From Lasioglossum baleicum (taxonomy: Eukaryota; Arthropoda; Insecta; Hymenoptera; Halictidae), in the NCBI RefSeq assembly GCF_051020765.1, contig NC_134933.1, positions 16,093,461-16,157,460 of the forward strand: a stretch of DNA of 64,000 nucleotides, given 5' to 3'. Made by a program: the position numbers and the translations under genes. Numbering within the stretch: the first letter of the stretch is position 1; each line of letters opens with the position of its first letter. This document shows positions 25,601-36,370 of this stretch, piece by piece. Below the pieces are notes generated by a model. The model saw nothing but the letters and a program-made list of their open reading frames with translations, did no database searches and was not told the DNA's origin.

Positions 25601-28600
25601 AGAAAGCAATTTTCTTGGCCCTTTAATGAATTTTGTTCTTATTTAAAGGAATAACAGAAGTCTCTAATTATTTGAAAATTACAATTATGGTGGGTATAAC
25701 ACCAGGATTGAATTTATTTCAATTTTGCTCGACTTTTATTATATCTGCTAGAACAACAAAAAATATATTCATTCGTTTATTGACGTAAATATTTTTATCA
25801 TTGGAGCAGTGCTGGCCTGTTGAATTAAATAAATTTATAACAGTAACATTATACTTCGTGAACGAGAACATTTTCTAACTTACTTTTCAATGGGTCTAAT
25901 AATACAATAAATAGAAGTCTGATGTATCTACAATTTTTCCTGTTAAACAGGATCATGGATTGAAAGTTCAAGTATAACAGTTAGACGAAAGAAAATATGT
26001 TTGATATCATTCGAAAATAATCATGTACATACTCTAAGGGTTAAGTCATAGAATGAAATTACATTAAGTGTAGAGTTTCAAGGCTGCACCTTTGCTTCAG
26101 CATCGATCTATTCAGAAAGCTTATCATGACTAGACTGCGGATCTTTATGCTAAATAAAAATTGTTGGCATTAATTAAAAAAGCATGGGAGCCAAGTATGA
26201 ATTTATTAAATTTTAAGGAATGCATAGACACTCTAAAATTCTAGTAATCATTTTAATGTTTGAAATGACACCAACTCATTTTTACCATAAGTACATACAA
26301 TCCGCAGTCTAATCACGACATCTCCGAAAGCTTGTGAAGTTGAAGTCCGCCAGGGAAATTTCGTGAAAAGGATGAAGATTCTTCGAGCGAATGTGATATA
26401 TACACCGTCGACAGAATTGACTTTCATTGTCTTCGAACTGCTCGCGTGCATCGTGATTTATCTATCGTCCTTTCGGTCGAAGAATCCCGCGAAATTATTC
26501 AACCCGGTGACCGGAACTGCCGATTCGAACCTCCGAAAATTTCTTCCGGAAATCCCGGGGACAACAATGGCTTCCCGGACGATGCATTATGTTCCCGTCC
26601 GCGGTTGGATAAATCAATCGATTAGAGCCGAGTGAACGAATTTTCCGTGGGTTTTCACGGTGTTTCCGGGAAGCACGGTTTCGCTTTACTATTGTCAGGC
26701 AGGAAACGGGAGTCGGTGACTCTCGTTACAAGCTTTTCCTCTCAGGTTTTCACAACCGCGTGCCACGCGATGCTCGTAAATCGATTAGACTACCGTTGTA
26801 CGCGTCTTTTCTTTTATCTTGCCACGCTGGGCAAATCATATTTACTGGGACGGGCGTGTTCTTCGTATTTTCGGCTGTGGTTTTGAGAAAGAGAATTCTC
26901 CAATTGCTGGGAGACAATGAATTTCTAAGGTGACTCACCTTCCTCGTCCAGCAGGATGTTGTCCGGTTTGATGTCACGGTGGACAATTTTGTGGCTCTGC
27001 AGATAGTCCAGGGCCAATGCGATTTCGGCGACGAAGAGGATCACACTTCTCTCTGTGAACACCACTTCCTGTTGGATATGGTAACGCAGGTCACCGCCGA
27101 GAAGCAAGTCTGACACCATAAACAGGTCCTCTTCGTCTGAAACGATGAAGAGATCCTTTCAAACATCCTGGAGAAACGCTAGTTCCACGTCAATCAAGAA
27201 AATCCTCTTTCAAGCATCTTGCATAAAAATTATTCTTCTATATCCAACAAGGACATACCAATTGCTCTCCCTGCGTTCCGAAGCGTACCCATCTTAATTC
27301 GTAACACTTCTAAACAAAGTAATTATTCTGCCTCATATTTTTAGATCTGTTGCAACACTGAAGCTACAGGCCGCTGGCCAAGTAAAGTAAACCTCGAAAA
27401 AATATATAAAAAGATTTTTTAAAAACCACGCTTATATTAAAATGCACTAAAAAGGAGAAAATAATGTTTTTCCTGGTTTTCTCTAGAAAATACCGAATCT
27501 AGCTAAATGATGAATAATATTTTCCCCCAAAATTTTAAGCAACTAGTTCAAAATTTCCTCCGTTATAAAATTAGTGTCGGAATAGATAGAAAAATATACT
27601 ACAAATTTAAATAAAATCATGACATTAGTGACTATAAATAAAAGCGCCCACGAAAATTACGTCATTATAGTTTAGCGCTTATTATTATACCAGATCCCTT
27701 CTTTGGAAATTAAAAAATGTGATGAAGCGAGACAAGTTTCATCCATCTTCTGTCTCAGTGCTTTAAAAGCAACGTCGAACGACTGCTCTGCCGAATAATT
27801 TAAGTTCGCAGCTGTTTCATTAACCGCAATAAGAACATCGAGCTACCTAAAAGAAACGTTTCGAAGATATGTTTAAGCGAAAGTCATAAATAGTATGTAG
27901 CTACAAAATATTCGCGGACGTAGGCTTTTTAAGAATTGAAGTAGGTTTAGTCGAGTTAAAATTCATAATGGCTTCGTCATATATATTTAGAACTGCAACA
28001 AATTGATATCGAAAATAAACAATGAAAAATATTCAATTACTGCAACGACTGCGTATTCCCGATTCTCGATTGATTACACGGGTTTTCACTAATTACTTCA
28101 TTACTTAAACAAACAAATGGAAACGCATGTAAATTGGAGATTCGAATGCGGAAACACACAGTTCCGATCAAATTGAACAAAATAGTAACGAATGCAAATT
28201 GAATTGAAGTCCCAAGATTAACTCCTGCAGCTACACTGTTTAGAAAATTGGGTCATTTCATTTTGAGGATGAAATTGGATCGCCGTTGGCATTCGTTTCT
28301 GGAAAAAGTCCAGCTCTCTTAACTAGTGTGGAATATACAAACTGTACACAAACTACGCGGGTTTAATGAATTAGTATTGCAGCAAGAGGAATTGTAATTA
28401 AGAGCAACGGTCTGTTTCTGTTCGAAACTGATCCGAACAAGCTGATTATATTCGCAACGTGTTTAATATCTCTGCAAATTACCAGAATAAATCCTCTTTA
28501 CCCGCAGAATCAAAAGTTTTACATCTCGTTCACATAAACATCAATATGCACGTCGCAAAACACACTATTAGTTTCACAAATTAATTCGTAGCCACTGCCA

Positions 28601-31600
28601 TGAGTCATTTGAATTTTGTTTCAAATTGAAATTGACCATTGGCTTCACCAGTAAGATTCAGTAAATATATAGACAATAATGAGGACTATTTTACAATATT
28701 TCAATAGATATTGCTTGTTTAAAATTGAATTAATTAATTTGTCCATCCTCTAGGAATTCATTCTTGTTTAAAATCGAACGACGATTCTACGAAGGAACAT
28801 CCAAGAATTAATTCTTACAGCCATTGACAATTCAATACACAAGGATGAAAAATATTAAGCTCACACCCGTAATGAATATCTTTCAGTGTCGTCACGCCCT
28901 TCGAATTTTCTGGGCACTGTGGAAAGCAAAATTGCGAGCGAACTGATGAAAAGATCGAGCAAAGGGCTGGAGGGTGGAGGGAGCAAGTGTTCACGATCAT
29001 ACGAGCGAAAGCTCGATCGTTATTCAAGCGTGGCGTCTCGTGAGCTTTAGTGAAAACGGGGCTTGCCAGTCAAGAGGAGAGAAAGATACTCTGGGACATC
29101 AATTTTCGTAGAATTCACAGAAACGAACGAACGAACCCGAGGAGCAGACCCGGCGAGCAACCGCGAGTCTCATTAAAAGGTGAGCGTGTAAATATTCACA
29201 GTTGAACCGAGAGGGTAATCCACGCTTTTAATGGAGAGAGATTTCGCGGTTAATCAAGCCGGCGCGGCGGAACGAGCGGAAAATCAGCGAGCCACGGGGA
29301 TCAGAGTCTCTCTAATGTTCTCGCCGAGAGTGGCAGATCGATAATGCCGACGCTAATTTGATCCTCTTCCTGAGAAAGCGACGATAATTTCGCCGTCCTC
29401 CTTCTCCTTCGCTGGAATAATAACAAGACTCTTCCAATTAGAAGCTAAAGAGACTTTAGCTTCTAAAGCTAAAGAGACTCGTCTTGGAATCGTGGGACTC
29501 ATCCTAAAATTCTGCAACATTTTCTAAAATACCTTCAAGCTTATACTACTTCGAGGCTACAGAGTTCAACTTTTCTAAGGGAAGCTAGGACAATTTCATA
29601 TTCGCAATTCTCTCGCGAGACAGCACCATAAATACTCAAGTATATGTATTAGCACTGTAAAATTCAATTTTTCTAAAGGAAGTTTTTCTATTTTTGCACT
29701 TATCTCTATAAGTTTCTCGACTCATCAGAAATTCTCACTCTGATCTTCCCAAGTGGAAATGAGGATGAGAACTCGGGGAAGTGTACTCCAAAATGTATCT
29801 CAATTATTAAACACTGCCAATCAAATTAAAAACTAGACAACATTCTCGTGTAAATACTACAGTCCAAAGTCTGTAAAGGGTGTAGCTGGATCAGGGGGTC
29901 AAAACTACCTCTAAACCAAACTGAATTTGCAGTCGTAATAGGGTGACAAAGAAAAACAGAGTTTTCAATTAAAAATTCAATTGAAAACTCTTCAATTGAA
30001 AATTCTGAAAAAATCAGACATATTTTAGCTATTATCATACAATACACATCTATAATTTTTCCAGGATTATTAGCTTCGAAACCGAATTTTAAAGAATTTA
30101 CAAAAATTTTGAAATGCCGATTTCTCGTAGAAGTTATGAAATACTCAGTTGATATAATTGCAGTTTTAGAATGTTAGCATCTCGTTATGGTTGTAACATA
30201 TAGTTTTTCAAATTCTTCAAAGTGGGTGCACATAGTAAAAAAATCAAAAAAGCCGGTAATTTTCTATACCCTGTGATAGGAAAGTTGATATGCTGCGGGA
30301 ATCACACAATAAATTAAATAGTAATAAAGCTAATTGCATAAAAATTACACTGTCATCTTGAAGTATAGCCAGACTTGTATACGAAATAGAACACTTGATC
30401 TGTAATAACCTAACCATTTCTCATGCGGGAAAATTGTTGAAAATTGATGACTCTAATGGGACTACCCCCTTAAGTTGCACAGTGTTGTTAGTAGCACGTA
30501 ATCCACGGCGCACGAAATTGATTAACAAGTGAAATCAATTAGCCGGACGGGGGAATCGGAGGACAGCTTACCTTGGAAGCTGAACCACAGGTTAACGAGA
30601 CAGGGGTGTTCGAGTTGCGAGAGGATCTCGACTTCCCTCGCGACGTTCTTCAGTGCACCCCTCTCGGCGCACTCACCCTTGTGGACGTACTTCATCGCGT
30701 ACATGTTTCCGGCGCGATCCCGCTTCTGCACTATGCACACCTATTAAGAAATAATTAATTGCTCGTTAGCCGACTAGAGAGGGGAGGGATGAATGATGTG
30801 GCCGGCAAGGCGCAGCGGGGGTAATTAGCTGTTGTTCGGAAATGAAGCGCACGCGAATGTTGCAAGATCGAGATTGCGGGAAGTTTGAATTCCGCTCGGT
30901 AACGAACGAACCTGAATTACGAATGGGGCTGCGGTTCAATGCAACCCGGTTGCATTGAAAAGTTAAAGAGTTTCACTCCATAATGATTTTCTGCGTATTC
31001 CTCCTCGTGGTAACTTCGAAGAGTATATTTGAAACATGGTTTGTAAAAATTCTTTTTAAACATCTTTGTATACTTTAAGTTTTAATAAAGTTGAATGAAA
31101 ACATTGTTGAAAGTAAGAATTCCAATTCGAACGAAATTTCTGAAATATTAGAAGCAAAAATTTTCTTGCAGCAACTGAAAAATCAAATACAATACAGTGA
31201 GAATATTTGAAAACACTGTTGCGTTATTTCCAATTCGTTGAAATGATTAAAAAAAGAAATAAGCGATTCGAAAATATCCTTTAAAATATTTTAGAACAAT
31301 AGGGTAGCGAATGGTCAGTCTGATATTTTCCGACCGTCAGTTCCATGGTACAGGGGATGAAATGTAGTATGAGTTGGGGATAAGAGGTGGGAATTTTCGA
31401 ATTTATACTTTTGGGACACCCGGGGTTGGGGGTTGAGTTATGGGACAGACTACACAAGAGAATCTAGTTGATTATTTTTTACCGGTACGCTGTTCCTGTT
31501 CGCGGTTCGAAACAGAATGAGAAGCAACATTTTTTGGCTTTGTATTCCGGGGATGAGATTTTTATCTCGAAAGGTGGCGTCGCGCGGCGGCTAGAGAATT

Positions 31601-34600
31601 TGGAGGGCGAAATTGGCCATCTTTCAAATGTCAGACACGTTTGCATTTAACAGCGAAACTTGGAGGAGCAACTTGGAAACAAAAGGTGGAGATTTTCAGA
31701 CTCGCGTGTGCGACGTTAATGGGTGGAGGGTGAATAATGGGGGAGGGCTGTTGGCAACTGGGTGGCAGACTATTTTTCACCAGTGAGATATACTTTCGCC
31801 AAGCATGCTTGAAAAGAATGCGGTGTAACTTGAAGGTAATGAAAGGTAGGAATTTTTAGATGCGCATTCAGTTAATGGCCGGGGAACGAGTTCTGGAAGA
31901 AAGTTTGCCCGGAGGGTTGTTTTCCAGGGGAGAGAAGCAGCTATTCTGCTGAGATCTTTCGATCGATGAGTAATTTAAATGTTTCTCGAAACCGAAGAGT
32001 TCTCGCTTCCCAACGGCAACCCAATAAGGTGCAATTAACAGAAAGAAACGAGAACCGACATCGAACTGTGCGATTTTTATGAAGTAACATTTCGAATACT
32101 ACTTGTGATGTTCAAATTGTGATAATTTTGTAGAAATAAATAGTACGACAATAATCCTGAACTCGTTTCAAAGCTTCAAGCCTCTACTTTGACAACAGAT
32201 CATTCTTTTTCCCGAAAATATTTTTGCATGACATGCCTGGTGAAAAACGGAATGCATGATGTTGCTCGAACAGGTCACGCATTAAAACCTCTGTAAAACA
32301 TTGAGAAAAATTTCTCGTGAATGAATCCATTTGAAGATTGAAGCTTCCTCTTTACAACGGGATCTTAAAAATGGATCTACGATTCTTTTTGGTTGTTTTA
32401 TGAAACAAAGAGGAGTGTTCTTTAAACTACTGTGAAATTGACGGTACACTTCACATTCAAAAAGTAATAAATCGTCAAAAAGAAAATTGTGAAAATAGCG
32501 AGTACTCGAGTTAAAAGGGGTTTTTGCAATTTTTAAAGAAAATGTAGAACACTCGTAAAAGGCAGAAAATCTGAATGTAAAACGGCGCACTTAACCAGTA
32601 AATAAAGTAACACGCGCAACAACACGAGACTGAGAGAAGTTCGAAATTTTAGGTGCAGTTGATCGAGGGTTAATTACGAAATTGTTGCATGAGGGTAATT
32701 AGCTTTCGTGCGGGGCAAGAAGGGGGCCGCTACGCTTCTGGATTTAATTAAACTTTGTAAATAACGTAATTAAACGTCGAAAAAGCGTGCACGTTAATTT
32801 AGAAAAGTTTGAATATGTCCACAATACGCCCGCGGGCCGTCTAAATACATATATGAATACGAGAGAACGTTATGAATATGAAATTAATTGCGTGAGATTT
32901 CGTGAGCGTTGTTGGACGTTCACGTATTTAATGAATGCGATTGGATGGCAATCAACTTTCGTGATAGCGTTACGGGCCGTGCGGCGCGGCTGTCATATCC
33001 TCAACTAATTCAATTAATGTGATTATTTAAACGCGTTCCCGGAGAACGGCTCTCGGGCCATTATTCCCGCGCAGTGTGCCCGATATTACAGGCGTAACCT
33101 AATTTCGGCTTCGATCCCCGAAGCAAACAATCTTTCATTTGCAAATTATAACAGGGATTACTTTGGTTGATGGCGAACAGGTATATCGGATCCACGTAAT
33201 TAAACGCACGCCCGGAGATTATAACGAAAGAATGCCGCGGGCTTGATTACAGGGACCATAATTAACTAGTTGTCGCGTACCTTGCCGAAGCTGCCCTTCC
33301 CGATGGCGCGCAGGATTTGGAAGTGGTCGAAATTCACTGAAACAGACAAAGATCATCCATTGTTTATCCAACTTTCTTATTTTTCAAAGGTTGCTTGTCA
33401 GAACTTTTTTTCCACTGATTAAGAAATTCATTGTAGGAACAATTATTTCTTTTATCCCACTCCGTTGTCAAGTTGCACATTTCATTTACGTTAAAATAAT
33501 GCAACCCACTGACGGGAATCAAAATAAATACGTTCTCAAACATTTTTCAATTTTCTATCCCCAAAATACAACTTCTAATTCTCGGGTGTAGCAAAATAAA
33601 AATTTGCTTCTTGATTGTAAGAAACGGGAGCCACATACATATGTATATATTTAAAAATTGTATATAGATGAAAGTTATTCTTCGACATCCTTAAATTTTT
33701 ATAATTTCTTCACTGTTTTACATTACACCTACTCGTTTTTCCCACGAATGCACAAAATTCGCTGTCTACTTGTAAGGCAAACATTCGCTGGAAAATATTT
33801 ATACGTGCCACGAACGCCGAAGGTCGCTGTGTATTACGGTGCATCGTTACAGTTAATTATTTGTGAGATTGGAAACGACCATGGGAGACAATGGAAAGCA
33901 CAGCATTGTTTTATGCTGTTTGAATTTACGTTACGAATGAACGAGCGATTTTGAAACGGTGCGACGGCGCGTCCGAGCGTAAAATTTTAATCCGAAACTA
34001 ATAACCGGCTCGGATAGCCTCGGTGGAATTCATTTGACGATCGACCAGAAAGTATTCAATTTCCCACGGCAGAAACAATGCAATGATTTCAGAGAGTGAG
34101 AGAGGTGGGGAGGAGACCTATGGAAGGTGCCTCGATTGTCTTCCACAAAGGATCAATTAACGGAAAACCGTGCGCGTAAACCCAGCGCGCGAACTCTCCC
34201 ATGAGCTCGTCAGATTGCTAAACTCGTGACGGGGCGGAGACCGCGGAAGTTTATCGTCGTCGACGTCGAGGTTTACTGCTTCGAGAAAATCGATTCTACG
34301 CGTATTCTGTCAACCAAAATTCAAACACTAATAACCGGCTGACGAGACGGGACCAAATCCGAGGCCCGGAACTTGGAAAATATCCAAGCTCGAAGGCGGC
34401 ATGTCTCTAAGAACGATCGCGCTCTCTCTCGTACCGATCGTAAACATATGACCTGGTAGACCTAATTAACACGTTGTATAAGGGGGAGAACGATTTCCTC
34501 TGTAATAACGTCTGCGTGGTATTCTGGACTCAGAAAAGCTTCCACGAACGTTCCTCGGGATCGTGTGCACGGATATTGCCCTGGGGCGTTGGTTTCCTCC

Positions 34601-35248
34601 AGTCGGAGCTATGTAGCCACGCCTACTGCGGTTGCTTGGAGCAATTCAAACAATTTTTCCTATTTATTTTCGTTTGATGTGTTTGGTCTTTAAGTTTTTG
34701 CCTCTGGGGATACGTCGAGGGAATCAATGGAAGGTTGTCAAACTTAGTGTAAGTTGATAGATCTAATTGAAAGGGAGATCTTTAAAGCTATATAGATTTC
34801 TTGGAGATATGGAAGTTAAGTTAAGTACAGATTTCCCTTTGTGACACTGATCTAGCTTGATAAAAGTCGGAAGCAAAGAAGACACACCCAACAAAGGATG
34901 AAGATTTAGAATCTCACTGCGTCTATGTTGAGGGCATAGAAGCCACGCCCACCCAGGGCATTTTACACAGAGAATCTAAGATTCCTACAGAATGTAGAAC
35001 ATTCAAAGGGTGATTTTAGTGCGGTGCAGACTTTAAGCTAGATAGACGTGCAGATTGCCCTCTGGGACATTAGCCTAGCTTCATGAAAGTCAAGAGCAAG
35101 CCACGCCCACACGGTTCAACGCGGATCCGCGTCGATCAAGAGCCATCCTCATTCACCCAGAAATTTCATCGTCGTCCGCAGAAACACGGAGCTACTCACC
35201 TTCTTCGCCGGGGGTAGGCAGATTCCGAGTCGACTGGATGGCGCCCAT
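13441..35248 (-). CDS. STK32: STK32 / YANK serine/threonine kinase, 8 coding exons
   Basis: Complete AGC-type kinase of the YANK (STK32A/B/C) family, 417 residues (human STK32A about 396). Exons, 5' to 3' on the minus strand: 35248-35200, 33336-33281, 30740-30572, 27136-26939, 17153-17064, 15092-14926, 14722-14442, 13684-13441; all are GT/AG and all phases join. Residues: MGAIQS myristoylation-type start (1-6), glycine loop GKGSFG (29-34), ATP lysine K52 in YAMK, catalytic HRDIKPDN with D146, DFN instead of DFG (164-166), APE (188-190), DWWSLG, then the family-typical LNCDPTFELEEMI with PLHKKKKRLA. The last exon adds a charged E/R/K-rich helix. The DFN motif and post-kinase segment are typical of YANK kinases. 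Which vertebrate paralogue is closest cannot be told here; insects usually have one copy. Confidence 0.95.
13685..14441 (-). other. STK32 intron 7
   Basis: 757 bp of AT-rich DNA with normal GT/AG ends. I see no gene or clear repeat in it. Confidence 0.6.
14442..14722 (-). CDS. STK32: STK32 exon 7 (end of kinase domain, post-kinase motif)
   Basis: Encodes EERHTPSGWSSQIRDLLERL through the C-lobe end, then LNCDPTFELEEMIIETKPLH and KKKKRLAKQ, the YANK family signature after the kinase domain. Acceptor TTCGCAG at 14723-14729, donor GTGAGA at 14441; leaves in phase 2. Confidence 0.95.
14926..15092 (-). CDS. STK32: STK32 exon 6 (APE, helix F)
   Basis: Encodes (A)PEIYMCSCEEFGVLGYGFAV, then DWWSLGILAWETLAGDRPYP and a serine/threonine-rich loop to REALRILQ. 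Acceptor CCCGCAG just above 15092, donor GTAATG at 14925. CSCEEFGVLGYGF stands where human STK32A has FSSRKGAGYSF, so this insect protein has a longer insert after APE. Confidence 0.94.
15704..16098. repeat. Long palindrome, ~140-150 bp arms with GGCTAA repeats
   Basis: The left arm (15704-15842) begins GCAGGCCTGGGCGCGGTTGG and ends GCACGAGCACCCCCA; the right arm (15948-16098) is its reverse complement with few mismatches. The spacer is about 105 bp. Each arm has a run of TTAGCC / GGCTAA hexamers (three in the left arm; four, one mutated, in the right). Both arms are GC-rich, unlike the flanks. The right arm is open in one frame (ARTKAMAKAKAKGRVG), but nothing supports translation. Confidence 0.85.
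16259..16443. mobile_element. GACTGCGGAT-family MITE (copy 1)
   Basis: Left end TA-GCCTGCGGATTTTATACA, right end TTTTGCATAAAGATCC followed by TA. The terminal GCAGTC of the right end is missing. Non-coding; lies in STK32 intron 5. Confidence 0.75.
17064..17153 (-). CDS. STK32: STK32 exon 5 (DFN motif and activation segment)
   Basis: 90 nt encoding (G)HAHVTDFNIATVLEYGELAT and on to MSGTKPYI. DFN replaces DFG, as in other YANK kinases; the aspartate that binds magnesium is kept. Acceptor TGTGCAG at 17154-17160, donor GTAATG at 17063. It sits 9.8 kb from exon 4 and is too short for ORF callers. Confidence 0.93.
17477..18400. repeat. Degenerate ~160 bp repeat, three copies
   Basis: Copies at about 17477-17640, 17641-17790 and 18230-18400. 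Shared blocks: GAATACACGAGCAATTGCCG, GGAAACCTGTGATCAACNACG, TCTAACRAGACTGT, and a tail GAACGAAATAATATTTCGTC with TTCAACC. The third copy is separated from the first two by a TA-flanked MITE (17929-18121), so the array predates that insertion. Confidence 0.65.
17929..18121. mobile_element. GACTGCGGAT-family MITE (copy 2)
   Basis: 193 bp, left end GACAGCGGATGTTTATGC, right end ATGCATAAAATCCGCTGTC, flanked on both sides by TA. The interior shares the CTACTCATTTTTGCTATAAA block seen in the other copies. No coding capacity. Confidence 0.85.
22257..22390. repeat. 39-bp minisatellite (CATCGATAACTGTTATGAG)
   Basis: Units start at 22257, 22296, 22335 and 22368; the first two are exactly 39 bp with 6-7 differences, the third is shortened to 33 bp. 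Each unit contains a CATCGATAAC / GTTATGAG pair that can fold. It lies in STK32 intron 4. Confidence 0.85.
23570..23728. mobile_element. Family C TIR element, left-truncated copy
   Basis: Matches the right two-thirds of the element at 4322-4570 (ATTTACCAGAAATAAAATCA, GGAAGGCTCAAAAAATAATG, AAACGGCAATATTTC, ACATGCGGCG) and ends in the TIR CTTACAACCACAGA. The left TIR and about 80 bp are missing. Confidence 0.7.
26133..26309. mobile_element. GACTGCGGAT-family MITE (copy 3)
   Basis: 177 bp, ends GACTGCGGATCTTTATGC and CATACAATCCGCAGTC, flanked by TA at 26131-26132 and 26310-26311. The best preserved pair of ends in the window. Confidence 0.88.
26939..27136 (-). CDS. STK32: STK32 exon 4 (hinge to catalytic loop)
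   Basis: Encodes DEEDLFMVSDLLLGGDLRYH and on to the catalytic loop HRDIKPDNILLDEE (D146 catalytic base, N151 metal ligand). Acceptor TTTCAG at 27137-27142, donor GTGAGT at 26938. It is the most conserved exon of the gene. Confidence 0.96.
27137..30571 (-). other. STK32 intron 3
   Basis: 3.4 kb. Mostly AT-rich and unique-looking, with a CpG-richer stretch at about 29090-29400 and a short inverted run of TTCAATTGAAAA-type sequence near 29960-30010. A possible TIR pair (AAGGGTGTAG near 29876, AAGGGGGTAG on the minus strand near 30475) is too weak to call. No gene seen. Confidence 0.55.
30572..30740 (-). CDS. STK32: STK32 exon 3 (beta 3 lysine, helix C)
   Basis: Encodes VCIVQKRDRAGNMYAMKYV and on to LEHPCLVNLWFSFQ. 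It contains the ATP-contacting lysine (K52) and the helix C glutamate region (NVAREVEIL). Acceptor AATAG at 30741-30745, donor GTAAGC at 30571; enters in phase 0 and leaves in phase 1. Confidence 0.95.
30741..33280 (-). other. STK32 intron 2
   Basis: 2.5 kb. It holds one copy of the family E foldback element (about 32265-32590) and a G-rich stretch (31370-31930) in which a GGTGGRAATTTTCGA / AGACTATTTTTCACC pattern recurs with heavy divergence. No coding sequence recognised. Confidence 0.55.
32265..32590. mobile_element. Family E foldback element, second copy
   Basis: The segment GTGAATGAATCC, TTGAAGATTGAAGCTTCCTC, GGATCTACGATTC, TTTTTGGTTGTTTTATG matches, in reverse, the right arm of the element at 42511-42908. 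The other half is more divergent, so the boundaries are approximate. Apparent open frames here are by-products of the repeat. Confidence 0.6.
33281..33336 (-). CDS. STK32: STK32 exon 2 (glycine-rich loop)
   Basis: 56 nt encoding (V)NFDHFQILRAIGKGSFGK, that is beta strand 1 and the ATP-binding glycine loop. The acceptor TTTCAG lies at 33337-33342 and the donor GTACGC at 33280. It is too short for ORF callers and was placed by homology and phase. Confidence 0.92.
33337..35199 (-). other. STK32 intron 1
   Basis: 1.86 kb. It contains a 5'-truncated GACTGCGGAT element (33591-33766) and, at about 34580-35120, degenerate ~200 bp repeats marked by GCCACGCCCAC (34617, 34942, 35100 areas) and GATCTAGCTTGATAAAAGTC-like blocks. 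No other gene seen. Confidence 0.55.
33591..33766. mobile_element. GACTGCGGAT-family MITE (copy 4, left end lost)
   Basis: The right end GAATGCACAAAATTCGCTGTC is followed by TA. The interior keeps GAAACGGGAGCCA and ACACCTACTCGTTTTTCCCA blocks found in other copies; the left GACTGCGGAT terminus is absent. Confidence 0.65.
35200..35248 (-). CDS. STK32: STK32 exon 1 (start codon, N-myristoylation-type motif)
   Basis: ATG at 35248-35246 begins M-G-A-I-Q-S-T-R, followed by NLPTPGEE and the donor GTGAGT at 35199. Glycine 2 and serine 6 fit the N-myristoyltransferase consensus and match the MGANTS start of human STK32A, so membrane attachment is likely. The exon ends in phase 1. Confidence 0.9.
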
Positions 35249-36370
35249 TTTCGCCACTCAATGGATCCGGATACCTCACGAGAGAGCCGGTGGTGGCCGA
35301 TGTAGCTTGGAGCCGAGTACTTTTGTCGAGCCGGGGATAGACAGCCACTCGGAAATCTCATGCTTCCACCTCCTCGCGGCGCGAATATTCATCGGATAGA
35401 GGCTCGCTCTCCCTCATCCAAACGCGAGAGAGCTTGTCCTTGTTTGTACCGTTCCAGTGGCTCGGTTAATCTTGTTTCTATCTGGCCATGCTCTTCCTCC
35501 TCCGTTATTAGATCCCTATCCGAAGGCTACCCGATTTTTCCTCACTCGGAACAAACTCTGCGTGGCCACCACCCCCGGCCGTTTACCTTTCCCTTTGTCC
35601 CCGGATCGATCACTGCTCTCCTCGAGAGCCCCCTGGGCCGTCTATTAGGCCAATTTCTCTCTCGCAAACCTTTCGGACACCTCGCGAGAACTCGCCGCAG
35701 GGCTCAGAGAACCCTTCGACCTCTCTCATCCAACCTCACAAGTTCCTTTTCCCTTTTGATATCTCATCCGTCAGCAAACATCCTCGACTCGCTTTTCCCT
35801 CGACAGCCTCTCTGACTTGCCTGCCAAACTTTGTCATACCACGAACCCTTACAAATGGTCCTTTTCTTCGATGATTCCACTCAGGTATTCATCTCTCTCT
35901 CTCTCTCTCCCTTCACCTTCACGAGTTTCCGGTAGCTTAGGCGAACCCGCTTTTTCACGGTTGAATCACTGATGTTCCCGACGGCTGAGTAATCGGTGAG
36001 GAACGGCCGCAGTCGTCGCGTCCGTCGATTCAATCCTCGATCGATCCCCCAGCCGGTTCCAGCTGTCGCGTTAATTATTCCCACACCGACTCTCGCATTA
36101 ATTAATCCCGATTGCCGCGGCGCTAATTCGCGGGATAACGCCAACCGGAAAACCCTCGCTCTCGTTCCACGTTGACGTCGTCCTCTGCAACGTCGATGAC
36201 GTTCACCGAGCGGCAACCAGATTGTCCCGCGAATCGTCTGCTGTTAATTAATCGGCTGATCGAGCACCGCCGAACAGTCCCCAGGGCTGGGAAATTCCGC
36301 GACTCGCGACAGATTCTGCGAACAAGTAAGGGTTGCGAATCAGTCATCGATCGATAGCCGACGCCATTGT
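35249..36370 (-). promoter_or_regulatory. Probable STK32 promoter / 5' UTR region (CpG-rich, GAGA tract)
   Basis: Directly upstream of the STK32 start codon the DNA is rich in CpG and C+T, unlike the AT-rich introns. A (CT)n run at 35891-35910 is a GAGA-type tract read on the gene strand. I cannot place a TATA box or initiator, and a non-coding first exon may lie here. Open frames on both strands look like by-products of base composition. Function inferred from position only. Confidence 0.45.

Larger units (their letters stand above)
17154..26938 (-). other. STK32 intron 4 (9.8 kb)
   Basis: The largest intron, between the catalytic-loop exon and the DFN exon. It contains degenerate ~160 bp repeats (17477-18400), two TA-flanked MITEs (17929-18121, 26133-26309), a 39-bp minisatellite (22257-22390), a truncated family C element (23570-23728) and a MITE end near 24577-24596. 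The remaining DNA, including 18430-22250 and 24600-26130, shows no recognisable gene; several open frames there are short and without motifs. Confidence 0.75.

Noticed and set aside
29876..30480. Possible TIR element in STK32 intron 3 (AAGGGTGTAG / AAGGGGGTAG)
   Set aside because: Only about ten terminal bases match and no target-site duplication is visible; could be chance.
33105..33130. tRNA-like TTCGATCCCCGAA motif
   Set aside because: Only a short hairpin; no acceptor stem, A box or clover-leaf around it. No tRNA gene was supported anywhere in the window.
35360..35815. 151-codon plus-strand open frame upstream of STK32
   Set aside because: Serine/proline/arginine-rich translation of a CpG- and pyrimidine-rich promoter region; no motif, no splice support, overlapping frames on both strands.
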